A stretch of DNA of 36,473 nucleotides from a virus. A model generated the notes under the pieces. The model did not search any database. It was not told where the DNA came from and was given only the letters and a program-made list of their open reading frames with translations. The position numbers were made by a program, and so were the translations under genes. The stretch is taken from IMG/VR virus record IMGVR_UViG_3300009545_000045, positions 1 through 36,473 of that record, one strand, 5' to 3'. Shown piece after piece: positions 16,130-24,308 of the stretch (its first letter is position 1; every line of letters begins with the position of its first letter).

Positions 16130-17119
16130 TTAGAAGGCCTTGGTGACAATCGCCTGCGCAATCGCGGTGCCGTCGATGACCTTGTAGCCGTAGACCTGAA
16201 GTCCGCGCATGATCTGACCGAAGGTCAGCTCGGACTTCAGGGTCTCCATCTTCGTCATCTGCGAGGCGAAGGTGAGGCCGTGCGAATGACCAGCGAAGAT
16301 CACGAATTCGCCGGCTGCGAGGCCCGCGGCGACGCCGAACGGCAGAAGGTTGGAGGTGTAGATCGTGAAGCGATCCACCATGCCCAGCCGACCGTTGCGA
16401 AGCATCGACACGTTGTCGCCCGACAGATACGCCTGCCGCAGCTCAGACCGCTTGATAGCAACCGCCGCCCACACCGGAAGCACGACCCAGCGGCCGGTCT
16501 CCGGGATGTTCTGCTCATCGAGCACTTGTCCGAGCCGCATCAGGCAGTCAAGCACGTCGACCTGACCCACGGTGGGCGAAGTCGGCACCACTGCCAGTGG
16601 CGTGCCGGTGACGCCAAGGTTGACGGCGCCAGACAGCTTGCCGGCGGTGAGGCCGCGGTTGGCCGCATCCGCCTGCCCGAGCAACGCCAGGAGCACCGCA
16701 CGGTCGATGACGATCTTCATCTGCTCCGCGGCGTCGTCCGACCACATCGACATGAGGTTGATGTCGGACTGCACCGCCATCACGTCGTCCAGGATGGTAT
16801 TGAAGTACTGGCCCTGGTCGATATTGAGGATGATCTGGTTGCCCTGGGGGCGCTCCAGCTCCAGCGCGGCGTCGGCGTAGTACGTCTTGATGGTAATCGT
16901 CGCCTTGGTGCGGATATGCACCTTGTCGCCGTGCGCCTTGATCTCGCCTTCGTAGTCGGTGTTGGAGATGGCAGCCAGGACGGTCGAGGCGTAGAATTTC
17001 TCGATCATCTTACCGGACCAAATCTCCGGGATGAAGCCAGTTCCAGACAGGCCGTTACCGGCCGATCCAGCGGGGTAGATGGGAGGGGTGGTTGAACCCG
17101 TTGCGACAGGAAACGCCAT
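16130..17119 (-). CDS. Major capsid protein, HK97-fold (P22/SU10-like), 329 aa
   Basis: The product MAFPVATGSTTPPIYPAGSA continues with FIPEIWSGKMIEKFYASTVL, a helix plus KVHIRTKATITIKTYYADAA as the E-loop/strand region, DQGQYFNTILDDVMAVQSDI as the spine-helix start, and RWVVLPVWAAVAIKRSELRQ near residues 214-233. This order (helix, I-R-x-x-x, L-x-I-D-Q-x-x-Y-F, W-V-V-L-P) is typical of the capsid proteins of podoviruses and some siphoviruses in the P22/SU10 group. The gene follows the scaffold gene with a 30-base gap and has AAAGG upstream. Length is normal for this group. Confidence 0.85.
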   Translation of the reverse strand: MAFPVATGSTTPPIYPAGSAGNGLSGTGFIPEIWSGKMIEKFYASTVLAAISNTDYEGEIKAHGDKVHIRTKATITIKTYYADAALELERPQGNQIILNIDQGQYFNTILDDVMAVQSDINLMSMWSDDAAEQMKIVIDRAVLLALLGQADAANRGLTAGKLSGAVNLGVTGTPLAVVPTSPTVGQVDVLDCLMRLGQVLDEQNIPETGRWVVLPVWAAVAIKRSELRQAYLSGDNVSMLRNGRLGMVDRFTIYTSNLLPFGVAAGLAAGEFVIFAGHSHGLTFASQMTKMETLKSELTFGQIMRGLQVYGYKVIDGTAIAQAIVTKAF

Positions 17120-17149
17120 AGCGCTTCAGCCTTTCATGATGAGAAGTGA

Positions 17150-18244
17150 CTACGTGTCCCGCACCACTCGCCCCTCACGCATCGCCAGATTGAGCTCGGC
17201 CTCGTACTGCGCTTTGAGCTCTTCCCGGCCCCTGTACTCGCCTCGGCGGACAGCTGCATAAAAAGCGTTGATGTCGGATGTGCGGATAGTTTGCTTCTCA
17301 GCGGGGGCCTGGGGTGCCGCCGCAACTCTCGCTCTGCCCGGTGCAGCGAGGTCCTTCAGTGTCGGTCCAGTAGGCGCTGCCGGCTGAGGCAGCGGCTGTG
17401 GTCCGGACGAGAGCTCCTCGGGTGGACGCGTGGCAGCCAATTCAGATGCGAAGCCTTTGAAGATCGACAGCACACGATGGCCTTGGTTATTCTCGTATGC
17501 GTCGGTCAACAGTTTCTTACGAGTAGCACCAGAATACGGGTCTGGCAAGGCCAACCATGCATGAAAATCTTGATCGTGGTTGATGGTACGCCATTCCGGC
17601 AAACCGTCGTCAAGCTGCTGGTGCATGAGCTGCCGGGCATTCTGCGACACATGCTGTACGGTACCAGTCACCTGCCCGCGCAGTCGATCAAGCTCCGCTT
17701 GTAGCGGAGTGACGTCAGGAGCTACTTCCTGCGCAGCCCGGCGAATGACGTCGATCAGATCGGGTCCGACTTCATCAATGTCCTTCTGCGTGATGAGCTG
17801 CCGGCGCTGCGGCTGTGGCTGGGGCGCTGCGGGTGGCGGCGCGTTCTGCATAGTCGCAAGCATCGTCTCCAATGCCTCCATGCGGGAATTGGCACTCAGC
17901 AGCGCTTCTGCAGCCTGCCTGTAGCGCCCCTCCATCGCCTTGAAGCGGTGCTCCCAGTTCTCCGGTGCAGGCGCCGGGGGATCAGTCTTCGGCGGCTCCC
18001 CCGGCTGCGGCTGAGGCTGAGGTGGCGTTACCGATTGGGGTAACCGCTGCGGAGGATCAGCCTGCACGATGCTGATGAACTGGTCGTCGGGAGGGTTCTG
18101 CACCGACTGCGGCTTCAGCGGCTCCTGGGGTTGTGCAGCTTGCATTGCTGCGTCCGCAGCTGCTGCGGCTCGGCGTACTGCGTCCGGGACATGTACACCT
18201 GGATCAGTCTGGTTGCGATTAGTTACGATGCTCTCTTTTGCCAT
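17150..18244 (-). CDS. Capsid scaffolding protein (364 aa)
   Basis: The start at 18244 (MAKESIVTNRNQTDPG) has GGAAGAG upstream; a start 36 bases earlier has no site. The first 110 residues are Pro/Gln-rich and disordered, followed by coiled-coil segments (ENWEHRFKAMEGRYRQAAEA near 107-126; LQAELDRLRGQVTGTVQ near 190) and a C-terminal helix pair (SDINAFYAAVRRGEYRGREE near 320-340, then a basic helix). A basic helix at the C-terminus that contacts the coat is a known scaffold feature. It lies immediately before the major capsid gene, the normal scaffold position. It lacks any visible protease domain. Confidence 0.75.
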   Translation of the reverse strand: MAKESIVTNRNQTDPGVHVPDAVRRAAAAADAAMQAAQPQEPLKPQSVQNPPDDQFISIVQADPPQRLPQSVTPPQPQPQPGEPPKTDPPAPAPENWEHRFKAMEGRYRQAAEALLSANSRMEALETMLATMQNAPPPAAPQPQPQRRQLITQKDIDEVGPDLIDVIRRAAQEVAPDVTPLQAELDRLRGQVTGTVQHVSQNARQLMHQQLDDGLPEWRTINHDQDFHAWLALPDPYSGATRKKLLTDAYENNQGHRVLSIFKGFASELAATRPPEELSSGPQPLPQPAAPTGPTLKDLAAPGRARVAAAPQAPAEKQTIRTSDINAFYAAVRRGEYRGREELKAQYEAELNLAMREGRVVRDT

Positions 18245-18324
18245 GGTTCTCTTCCGTCGGCTGCAGGCCGGGCTTCGCAAGGATAGGCCGGGTTGCTAGG
18301 CGACACGTTGAATGCGAAGAAATA

Positions 18325-18345
18325 GGGGCCGGATTATCCGGCCCC
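18325..18345 (-). terminator. Strong hairpin between decoration-like and scaffold genes
   Basis: Nine-base arms GGGGCCGGA (18325-18333) and TCCGGCCCC (18337-18345) flank a 3-base loop. On the minus strand the stem is followed by TATTTCTTCG, a weak T-rich run. It lies 10 bases after the stop of the 142-residue gene and about 80 bases before the scaffold start. It can act as a partial terminator or an mRNA 3'-end stabiliser that sets the ratio between upstream and downstream late genes. The stem is certain, termination is inferred. Confidence 0.65.
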
Positions 18346-18355
18346 GTAGTAGTCG

Positions 18356-18784
18356 TTAGCCGCGAGTGATGGTAACCGCGCCCGCGCCGGTCCACTTCAG
18401 AATGTAGCGGTACGCCACGCCGGTGAGCAGGGTCAGAATACCCGCTACGCCGGCATTGGTCACACCCGAGCCGAGCGCGAGCGTAACCGTGCCCGAGTTG
18501 TCGTTGATCAGCGTGAAGCTCGCCGTGGAGCCGATGGCCGCATTCGCATCGAGCGCCTGCATGCGCGCAATGATATTCGTCGCCGTGTCAGTAGTAACGG
18601 TACCGGTGGAACCGCCGGAGATGTCCACGGAGCCACCGACCATCTGCGCCGCCGTCAGCGTCGGTGAACCGGTGACACCGGTGTAGAGGCCCGTGCGCAT
18701 GCTCTGCACGATGCCAGAAAGATACTGGATCGCCTCTTCGTCCGACAGGACATTCGAGGGCAGGTTCGGATTGTTCGTACCCAT
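18356..18784 (-). CDS. Capsid-associated/decoration-like protein (142 aa)
   Basis: The ATG at 18784 overlaps the previous stop (TGATG). The N-terminal 35 residues are polar and helical (NVLSDEEAIQYLSGIVQSMR). The rest is a Gly/Thr/Ser-rich beta domain ending AYRYILKWTGAGAVTITRG. The ending pattern (repeated strands, T-L-x-x-G-x-G-V-T-N-A, then aromatic strand) resembles small beta-rich virion or decoration proteins. It lies upstream of the scaffold and capsid genes, so a capsid-surface role is plausible. Family not firmly recognised. Confidence 0.55.
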   Translation of the reverse strand: MGTNNPNLPSNVLSDEEAIQYLSGIVQSMRTGLYTGVTGSPTLTAAQMVGGSVDISGGSTGTVTTDTATNIIARMQALDANAAIGSTASFTLINDNSGTVTLALGSGVTNAGVAGILTLLTGVAYRYILKWTGAGAVTITRG

Positions 18785-19050
18785 CACTTCTTCTCCTTCA
18801 TTTTGGCTTCGAGAGCCCTTGCCTGCTCAGTGCAGGTTTCGAACAGGGTGACAAAATCGGCGCGCTCCTGCGCCTTACCCTGCATGATCTGTACCCGGTC
18901 GGGGGGAGCTTGTACACACTCCGCAAAGGACGCGTCCCGCATCTCCTTGAAGAGCCCGACAATCTCCGCAAAAGTCTGAGGAGAAGTTGCTTTGAGGCGA
19001 GCAAGCGCCATGCACGCAAGGTCTTTCTGCCGCGGCGGCGTAACGCTCAT
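18784..19050 (-). CDS. Helical small protein (88 aa)
   Basis: An all-helical product with two Cys-containing segments (LACMALARLKATSPQTFAEI; FAECVQAPPDRVQIMQGKAQ) and a charged C-terminal helix ending in Lys. It overlaps its upstream neighbour by 4 bases and the decoration-like gene by one base. No family is recognised. As one of five small genes between the portal and the scaffold it may be an assembly factor or a minor head protein. Confidence 0.6.
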   Translation of the reverse strand: MSVTPPRQKDLACMALARLKATSPQTFAEIVGLFKEMRDASFAECVQAPPDRVQIMQGKAQERADFVTLFETCTEQARALEAKMKEKK

Positions 19051-19241
19051 TCCTGCGTGTCCCCAATAATGGTAGTCCCATTCTGCACGATACTCGGCCC
19101 CGCCTTCGAGTAGTCGTTCGTCGTCTTCTTGCCCTTGGCGAGCTTCATCAGTGCCGACCTATCAGGAAGCTTTGAAGAAGCCGAAGCACCCGGCTGGAAT
19201 GGTGTTGCGGTCTTGCCAGATGTGATCTTCGGCTTCTTCAT
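19047..19241 (-). CDS. Small basic protein (64 aa)
   Basis: The ATG at 19241 has GAGG 7 bases upstream, inside the interval after the previous gene's stop codon region. A longer frame from 19277 would begin inside the upstream gene and was not chosen. The product MKKPKITSGKTATPFQPGAS is Lys/Ser/Pro-rich and likely unstructured at the N-terminus, with a charged helix in the middle. It belongs to a cluster of small basic proteins next to the portal. DNA contact in the head is possible but unproven. Confidence 0.6.
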   Translation of the reverse strand: MKKPKITSGKTATPFQPGASASSKLPDRSALMKLAKGKKTTNDYSKAGPSIVQNGTTIIGDTQE

Positions 19242-19248
19242 AGTGGCC

Positions 19249-19503
19249 TCACGTATTGGCAGCGGCCTCGACGGCAATGAGCTTCCTCGCTAAATCCTGA
19301 TCATCGATGGTCTTGTTGATCTGGTTCGCCGGGAATTTACCCAAGCCGTTGAGTGTCTTCTGCATGCCGATAATGACCTGCGCGGTGTGCTGGATATCGA
19401 CCGTTCTGTTGACAGCGATACCCATGTTGGCCTGCACCAAAGCGAGTGCGACCGACACTGCACTGTTGCCGTGCACGACGTCTTTGTGTACCGGGTTCGG
19501 CAT
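19249..19503 (-). CDS. Helical small protein (84 aa)
   Basis: The ATG at 19503 is preceded by AGGAGG 5 bases away, a very strong site. The product MPNPVHKDVVHGNSAVSVAL is a mixed helical protein with HTAQVIIGMQKTLNGLGKFP in the middle and an acidic-Ala helix at the end. No membrane segment. The strong ribosome binding site suggests it is made in quantity, as expected for a virion component. No family is recognised. Confidence 0.65.
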   Translation of the reverse strand: MPNPVHKDVVHGNSAVSVALALVQANMGIAVNRTVDIQHTAQVIIGMQKTLNGLGKFPANQINKTIDDQDLARKLIAVEAAANT

Positions 19504-19511
19504 CGAGCCTC

Positions 19512-19706
19512 CTACTTCTTCTTGGCGCCGAACGGCGAACCCTTGCGGGACTTCGGCCCATCGCCTGATAGTCCAGGCTTCTTGGCGGGATGCTTGGCAG
19601 CCGCCGGCGTACCCTTGCCGTACTGCTGTTTCTGCTTGGGCTGCGCCTTGGCGTTCTGGATCGGGCCTCCGCCGGAGCCCGGGCGCATCGCCGATGCTTT
19701 TGCCAT
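19512..19706 (-). CDS. Small Lys/Pro/Gly-rich basic protein (64 aa)
   Basis: About a quarter of the residues are Lys or Arg, with many Gly, Pro, Gln and Ala (GPIQNAKAQPKQKQQYGKGT; ending FGAKKK). It is likely disordered and strongly positively charged. The ATG overlaps the previous stop in a TGATG arrangement. Basic disordered proteins near portal genes can be nucleic-acid-binding head proteins. That role is inferred from composition alone. Confidence 0.55.
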   Translation of the reverse strand: MAKASAMRPGSGGGPIQNAKAQPKQKQQYGKGTPAAAKHPAKKPGLSGDGPKSRKGSPFGAKKK

Positions 19707-19942
19707 CAGCGACCCACCGTCGTCACGACGCCCGGGCGCGAGTGGATGGAGCCGGTCTGCTTGCCGACCTTACCGCTCGGACCGCCCTTGGCGTATTTGC
19801 CACCGCCGGACTTATTGCCCGGAATGGACACGCGGCCGGACACGGCCGGCGTCGCGCCGCCCTGCTTGCCGACTTTGCCACCAGGACCACCGCGCACCGG
19901 CGTCATGGTGCCCGACTTCGTCACTTTACCCTTACCCGCCAT
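19706..19942 (-). CDS. Gly/Lys-rich basic repeat protein (78 aa)
   Basis: The ATG at 19942 has AAAGGAG at good spacing; the frame upstream of it overlaps the portal gene and was not used. The protein holds an internal repeat: GGPGGKVGKQGG near residues 18-29 and GGPSGKVGKQTG near 53-64, both with G-K-V-G-K-Q. It is disordered, very Gly- and Lys-rich, and shares this style with the next gene. DNA packing inside the head is one possibility. Immediately follows the portal gene. Confidence 0.6.
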   Translation of the reverse strand: MAGKGKVTKSGTMTPVRGGPGGKVGKQGGATPAVSGRVSIPGNKSGGGKYAKGGPSGKVGKQTGSIHSRPGVVTTVGR

Positions 19943-19964
19943 GGAGTGCTCCTTTGCTTGGGGG

Positions 19965-22085
19965 TTATTGCGGACCACCCGCAATTGCTACGCGTGGTCC
20001 CTGATCGCCCGTGACGTTGCCACCGCGGGGAGCCTGATTGCCCTGCGCTTGCGCAGCGGCGTTACCCTGTTGTGCTTGCTGCTGCGCCTGCATCTGCTGC
20101 GCGGCCTGTTGCTTCTGCCTGATCTCGTCCTCGCTCGGCACGATCTTGGCGCCGGGCATACCAATGCTGTCCGCGACCGCGGAGAGGACCGTGGCACGAC
20201 CCTCCGGCCCAATGATCGCCATGTCGACAGGGTTCGCCGTAATCTGCAGGAATTCCAGCTGCCGAGCACGCTGCGTCTCGCGCTGAATGGCCACCGTCAC
20301 TCCCATGACGCGCACCTTCTCATCGCCGGTCAGCAGCCCTGATTTGTCGGTGAGCATGATCATGTCGTAGAGCGCAGTCAGCGCCGGCTGGAAGACGTCC
20401 CGATCAATGTTGGCCGCAACCGTTTGTAGAACCTTACTGGCATTTGCCATAAGCATAGCAAGACCAGAAGAGGTACGCCCAGCACCGCCAGCACTTTGAC
20501 CAGATAGATACCGTGGAATAGCAGACGCATCATCTGCCATTGCATTGAACTTGTCCAGTACACCAAGTAGCTCCTGCACGTTGGACGTCGGCTGGAAGAA
20601 ACTAATCGGCACCTGCTGGTTGCCGCCGGTGGGGTCATTCAAATAGTGCCAGCGCTTCCAGGGGTACAAGTCTTCGCCGTCTTCCCCGGGCGCCAGCCGG
20701 TCGTCGTTGATCATCACCTGGGGACCGGACGCCACCGCGAGATTGTTGATCAACGCACGCGCCACGCTGTTAGTCGCTTCCTGCAAATCGCTGATGATGT
20801 CAGTGAGGCCGTTACCTAGCGGGGTACCGGGGACCTTCTCGAACGAAGTAATAAAATAGGGAATGCGCTTGCGCGGGCTCGGCGACATTTGGACTTTGAT
20901 GACGTGCGTGCCAATAAGCCACGCCTGCACCATGTAGTCTCGCATGGGATCGCCGATGTACTTGGCATCCATGCCCTGCTCCAGCAACATCCTACCCTGG
21001 ACATTTCCGTTGTATTCGAGGCACGTGATGAGCCCGCTGCGGTTCATCAGCGGGTTCTCGCGGTTCTCCATGTCAGCGCGCTCGGCGTCGCTCTGATCCC
21101 ACACGTCCGAGAGACCGCCGCGACCATATTCATCCAACACCGCGTAAATTTCGTCGCGGTTGTAGCCGGGCAAATCGATCAAGTCGTTGATGTCCGCGCG
21201 CGTGAGACGCTGCTTTTCGATGGTCTCAGCGTTCTCGATGTCAGACACACCGGGTGTCCACCATATATCGAACGGCGACACGCGCTCCCAAAACAGCTGT
21301 GGTTTCTGCGTCGTGACCGCCGTGCCGTTGTTCCAGTCAATGCCCGGTACCACTCGCACCACGGGGCCCTTGAGGCAGGCAAATGGGAAGATAGCGATGT
21401 CGACCAAGAACTCTGCAAGCGCCTCGTAGAAGCGTCCCTCGATCAGGAACTCGTCTATCTTGTCCTCAGCAACCTTGGCGCTATCGCCGGCCTTGTTTTT
21501 CGCCGCCTGCCGCGCCGCCTCCAACAATTGCGTGAGCCGGTCGCGCACCTGATTGGGGTCGATCTGCTGCCCCTGCGCCTGCATTTGCTGCATCTCGGCG
21601 CGGATCAGCCCCTCGATGCTCTGCATGACTTCCGGAGGGATGGCCGGGTCCGGCCCTGGATCGAGCCCCCATGGGCGATCGCCCTGGAGATACACGTCTC
21701 TGAGGAGGCTGGACGCACCGCGGCATTTAGCAGCGACCAGCCGCATATAGATTTGCGAACCCCCGAACTTCTGAATTTCCTGGAGCTTCGACGTATCGTA
21801 CTGGCCGTTGAATGCGCGCAGCGCCGCGATGAGCCGGTTGGTCCAGCCAGCGGTAACATTGTCACGGTGGTTGCGCATCATCTCAAACCGGCCGCGGATG
21901 TAACCGGCGAGATTGGTGGCCGCGAGCTCGGAGATTTGCGAGGCCTGGACAGCGGCGTCCTCCGCCTGGGCGCGCTTTTTGTTCTGCTGCGCCTCCATAC
22001 GGTCGAGCGCTCCGGGCGGGATCACCTGTATGACCCCTTGCGGTGCTGCTGACGGATTGATGGATTGCGGTAGAACTCCAACCAT
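19965..22085 (-). CDS. Portal protein, podovirus type (706 aa)
   Basis: The ATG at 22085 has AGG upstream; an in-frame ATG at 22118 lies in the divergent spacer next to the terminase start and is less likely. Signatures: GWTNRLIAALRAFNGQYD (clip/wing start), QIYMRLVAAKCRGASSLL, KPQLFWERVSPFDIWWTPGV, RKRIPYFITSFEKVPGTPLG, and GLTDIISDLQEATNSVARAL (the stem/helix region) followed by the crown helices. The C-terminus is Gln-rich (MQAQQQAQQGNAAAQAQGNQ) and likely disordered. Size and pattern fit the about 700-residue portals of P22/SU10-like phages. First gene of the minus-strand late block and divergent from terS. Confidence 0.85.
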   Translation of the reverse strand: MVGVLPQSINPSAAPQGVIQVIPPGALDRMEAQQNKKRAQAEDAAVQASQISELAATNLAGYIRGRFEMMRNHRDNVTAGWTNRLIAALRAFNGQYDTSKLQEIQKFGGSQIYMRLVAAKCRGASSLLRDVYLQGDRPWGLDPGPDPAIPPEVMQSIEGLIRAEMQQMQAQGQQIDPNQVRDRLTQLLEAARQAAKNKAGDSAKVAEDKIDEFLIEGRFYEALAEFLVDIAIFPFACLKGPVVRVVPGIDWNNGTAVTTQKPQLFWERVSPFDIWWTPGVSDIENAETIEKQRLTRADINDLIDLPGYNRDEIYAVLDEYGRGGLSDVWDQSDAERADMENRENPLMNRSGLITCLEYNGNVQGRMLLEQGMDAKYIGDPMRDYMVQAWLIGTHVIKVQMSPSPRKRIPYFITSFEKVPGTPLGNGLTDIISDLQEATNSVARALINNLAVASGPQVMINDDRLAPGEDGEDLYPWKRWHYLNDPTGGNQQVPISFFQPTSNVQELLGVLDKFNAMADDASAIPRYLSGQSAGGAGRTSSGLAMLMANASKVLQTVAANIDRDVFQPALTALYDMIMLTDKSGLLTGDEKVRVMGVTVAIQRETQRARQLEFLQITANPVDMAIIGPEGRATVLSAVADSIGMPGAKIVPSEDEIRQKQQAAQQMQAQQQAQQGNAAAQAQGNQAPRGGNVTGDQGPRVAIAGGPQ

Positions 22086-22121
22086 GTTTCGCCTATATGC
22101 TAATTCGCAGGAGAGCACAAC

Positions 22122-22685
22122 ATGAGCGACCTAAGCCTGCCGCCTGATTATATCCCCACTCTGCCCGCCGGTTCGGACCGCGAGAGGTCCATGGTAAAGC
22201 TTGCGCGGGAAATTGCAATGGACCTTCGGCCCCTTGATGACATACTTGAACTCCACGGTATCAGCCGTGGAGAGTTCGAACGCATCAGGACCAACCCGTA
22301 CTTCACCCGGGTGCTCACGGCCGAGAAAGAGGTATGGGAAGCCGCCTCGAACACCCGGCAGCGGGTGGAGATGAAAGCGGCCGCGATCGTGGAAGAGTTC
22401 TTGCCCGAGCTCTACCGGCGCATGGTGAACCCCAAGGAAGACTTGCTCAAAGTCGTCAAGGGGCTCGAACATGCATCCCGCCTCGCCAAGATGGGCAACG
22501 AGAAAATCGACAGCGTGGACATGGCGGACAAAGTCGTGATCACCATCAACATGGGTGCCGATGCCAGACTGGAGATGACCAAGCAGGTACCTGCTAGGGT
22601 AATCGACCACGATGCAAACGAGCTCCAGCAGAACGTATTTGATCTAAGCCTGGAGACCGCGGGGCAAAATGGCAATCAAGATTAA
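22122..22685 (+). CDS. terS: Terminase small subunit (187 aa)
   Basis: The product has a helix-turn-helix-like segment LDDILELHGISRGEFERIRT near residues 38-57, then a long coiled-coil helix (LTAEKEVWEAASNTRQRVEM onward) and a charged C-terminus that would contact the large subunit. It begins 36 bases from the divergent portal start and has AGGAG upstream. It overlaps the large subunit gene by 17 bases. DNA recognition for packaging is the inferred role. A terminase-small-subunit family cannot be named from memory, but context is strong. Confidence 0.75.
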   Translation: MSDLSLPPDYIPTLPAGSDRERSMVKLAREIAMDLRPLDDILELHGISRGEFERIRTNPYFTRVLTAEKEVWEAASNTRQRVEMKAAAIVEEFLPELYRRMVNPKEDLLKVVKGLEHASRLAKMGNEKIDSVDMADKVVITINMGADARLEMTKQVPARVIDHDANELQQNVFDLSLETAGQNGNQD

Positions 22686-24120
22686 CTACACGGCTGCGCC
22701 CACTGTGGCGCAGTTCATGAAGGACCACCATTTCGGCCGGTTGTTAGCTGGCCCCATTGGCTCCGGTAAGACTACCGGCTGCATCTACGAACTCTTCCGC
22801 CGCGCATGTGAGCAAGCCCCCGCAGATGACGGCTACCGCTACACCCGCTTCGCAATTGTCCGGCAAACACTCAAGCAGCTCAAGGACACGGTCCTCAAAG
22901 ATATCGAAGACAAGTTGCACGCAGTCTCCCGCTACAAGGTAATGGACAACGTAGTCCACGTGGAATTCGGCGACGTACGCAGCGAGTGGCTGCTCTTGCC
23001 TTTGGAAACTGCAGAAGACCAGCGCAGGCTGCTATCTATGCAGCTCACTGGCGCGTGGATGTCCGAGTGCATCGAGATGGACGTCAATCTCGTGGCCGGT
23101 ATCGCCGGCCGATGCGGACGCTACCCTAGCGGAGACCGTGGCGTGCCTACATGGTTCGGCGTCATCGCTGATACCAACATGCCAACGGAAAATTCCGACT
23201 GGCACAAATTCATGTGTACTGACAAGCCAATCGACTGGGAGACCTTTATCCAGCCGGGCGGCCTAGAGGAGTTCGCTGAAAATCTGGAGTGGCTCACTCA
23301 GACAGCCGACACACTGAAGCTCCCAGTAGACCATCCGCGGAGGCTTGCTCAAGGTCGCCTGTACTACGAGAGAGCCGCCCGAAACAACAACCAGGATTGG
23401 GTCAAGCGGTACGTTCACGCGCAATTTGGAAACGACCCCAGTGGCACTGCAGTATTCCGCGATAGCTTCAAGAGCTCGTTCCACGTGCGGGAGAACCTGG
23501 AGCCTAATAGGTTCTATCCACTCCTGATTGGGCAAGACTTCGGACGTGATCCATGTAGTGCCATCTTTCAGATGGATGCGCGTGGGCGGCTTGTATGCCT
23601 TGAGGAAGTCATCGCCGAAGACATTGGCCTCGAAGGGCACCTGGAGAAAAATCTCCGGCCAATCCTCCTCCAGGCTCGATACATAGGCCTCCCAATAATT
23701 ATACTCGGAGACCCCGCTGGCTCCGCTAAAAGCACGATCTACGAGGAGACTACGTTCGACGTCTTGAAACGGATGGGCTTTCAAGCGGTCCCAGCACCTA
23801 CGAACGACCTCGACCAGCGACTTCGTAGTGTTGAAGCTTGGTTGCTTAGGCAGCATGACGGCACCGGTGCTATCCTGTTCGACAAACAACGTTGCCCGAC
23901 TATCATCCGCGGTCTCGCCGGCGGCTACCGGTACGCCAAAACGCGCTCTGGTGTCAGGAAGCCCTTGCCCGATAAGAACGACTACTCGCATCCGCTAGAT
24001 GCTGTGCAGTACGTATGTCTTTCAACTCACGGGCGCGCTCATGAACTAATTGGTCGACACTTAGGGGTGCGAAGGGATCGGTCGCAACGTACCCGTGTTT
24101 CCGTCGCCGGGTGGACTTGA
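22669..24120 (+). CDS. terL: Terminase large subunit: packaging ATPase and nuclease (483 aa)
   Basis: Walker A GPIGSGKT is at 28-35. The Walker-B-like segment GAWMSECIEM is at 128-137 with Glu133 as the likely catalytic carboxylate. The nuclease motifs are IGQDFGRDP (Asp290 and the conserved FG), ILGDPAGS (Asp348), and HPLDAVQY (Asp444). All are in the right order and spacing for a phage terminase. The start overlaps the small subunit gene. The last about 30 codons, beyond the final nuclease motif, overlap on the other strand with the 117-residue gene at 23954-24307. The protein should drive DNA translocation at the portal. Confidence 0.9.
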   Translation: MAIKINYTAAPTVAQFMKDHHFGRLLAGPIGSGKTTGCIYELFRRACEQAPADDGYRYTRFAIVRQTLKQLKDTVLKDIEDKLHAVSRYKVMDNVVHVEFGDVRSEWLLLPLETAEDQRRLLSMQLTGAWMSECIEMDVNLVAGIAGRCGRYPSGDRGVPTWFGVIADTNMPTENSDWHKFMCTDKPIDWETFIQPGGLEEFAENLEWLTQTADTLKLPVDHPRRLAQGRLYYERAARNNNQDWVKRYVHAQFGNDPSGTAVFRDSFKSSFHVRENLEPNRFYPLLIGQDFGRDPCSAIFQMDARGRLVCLEEVIAEDIGLEGHLEKNLRPILLQARYIGLPIIILGDPAGSAKSTIYEETTFDVLKRMGFQAVPAPTNDLDQRLRSVEAWLLRQHDGTGAILFDKQRCPTIIRGLAGGYRYAKTRSGVRKPLPDKNDYSHPLDAVQYVCLSTHGRAHELIGRHLGVRRDRSQRTRVSVAGWT

Positions 24121-24307
24121 CCCACTCTGGCAAGGACACCCTTGACTTGCGCATCGGCACGCCTGCTGCACGCAAGTACTTGCGAATTGTCCTCTCGTGC
24201 ACGTCGTACAGCATCTTCAATGTCTTCATCGGGATGCCGTAGAGGTAGAGGTCGACAACCTCTACCACATCGCGTTTGGAGAGTGCTCTGACTCCCGCCT
24301 TCGCCAT
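23954..24307 (-). CDS. Resolvase-type helix-turn-helix DNA-binding protein (117 aa)
   Basis: The ATG at 24307 has GGAGAG 6 bases upstream and sits 1 base after the stop of the next upstream gene, so it is a real minus-strand gene. Residues 10-50 (LSKRDVVEVVDLYLYGIPMK, then LKMLYDVHERTIRKYLRAAGVPMRK) form a helix-turn-helix like that of resolvases/Hin (L-Y-x-x-G-x-P-x-x-x-x). The C-terminal half is basic (RRRKHGYVATDP) with a helical end. The 3' 167 bases lie tail to tail over the end of terL. Possible roles are a transcription regulator or a terminase partner; the HTH supports DNA binding. Confidence 0.65.
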   Translation of the reverse strand: MAKAGVRALSKRDVVEVVDLYLYGIPMKTLKMLYDVHERTIRKYLRAAGVPMRKSRVSLPEWVKSTRRRKHGYVATDPFAPLSVDQLVHERARELKDIRTAQHLADASSRSYRARAS

Positions 24308-24308
24308 T

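Noticed and set aside
15716-17095. 459-codon plus-strand frame opposite the capsid gene
   Set aside because: It lies antisense to the well-supported major capsid and adaptor genes, and its translation has the Arg/His/Val-rich look of an antisense shadow in GC-rich DNA, without ribosome binding site or domain.
20889-22052. 387-codon plus-strand frame opposite the portal gene
   Set aside because: Antisense shadow of the portal gene; no ribosome binding site and no recognisable protein pattern.
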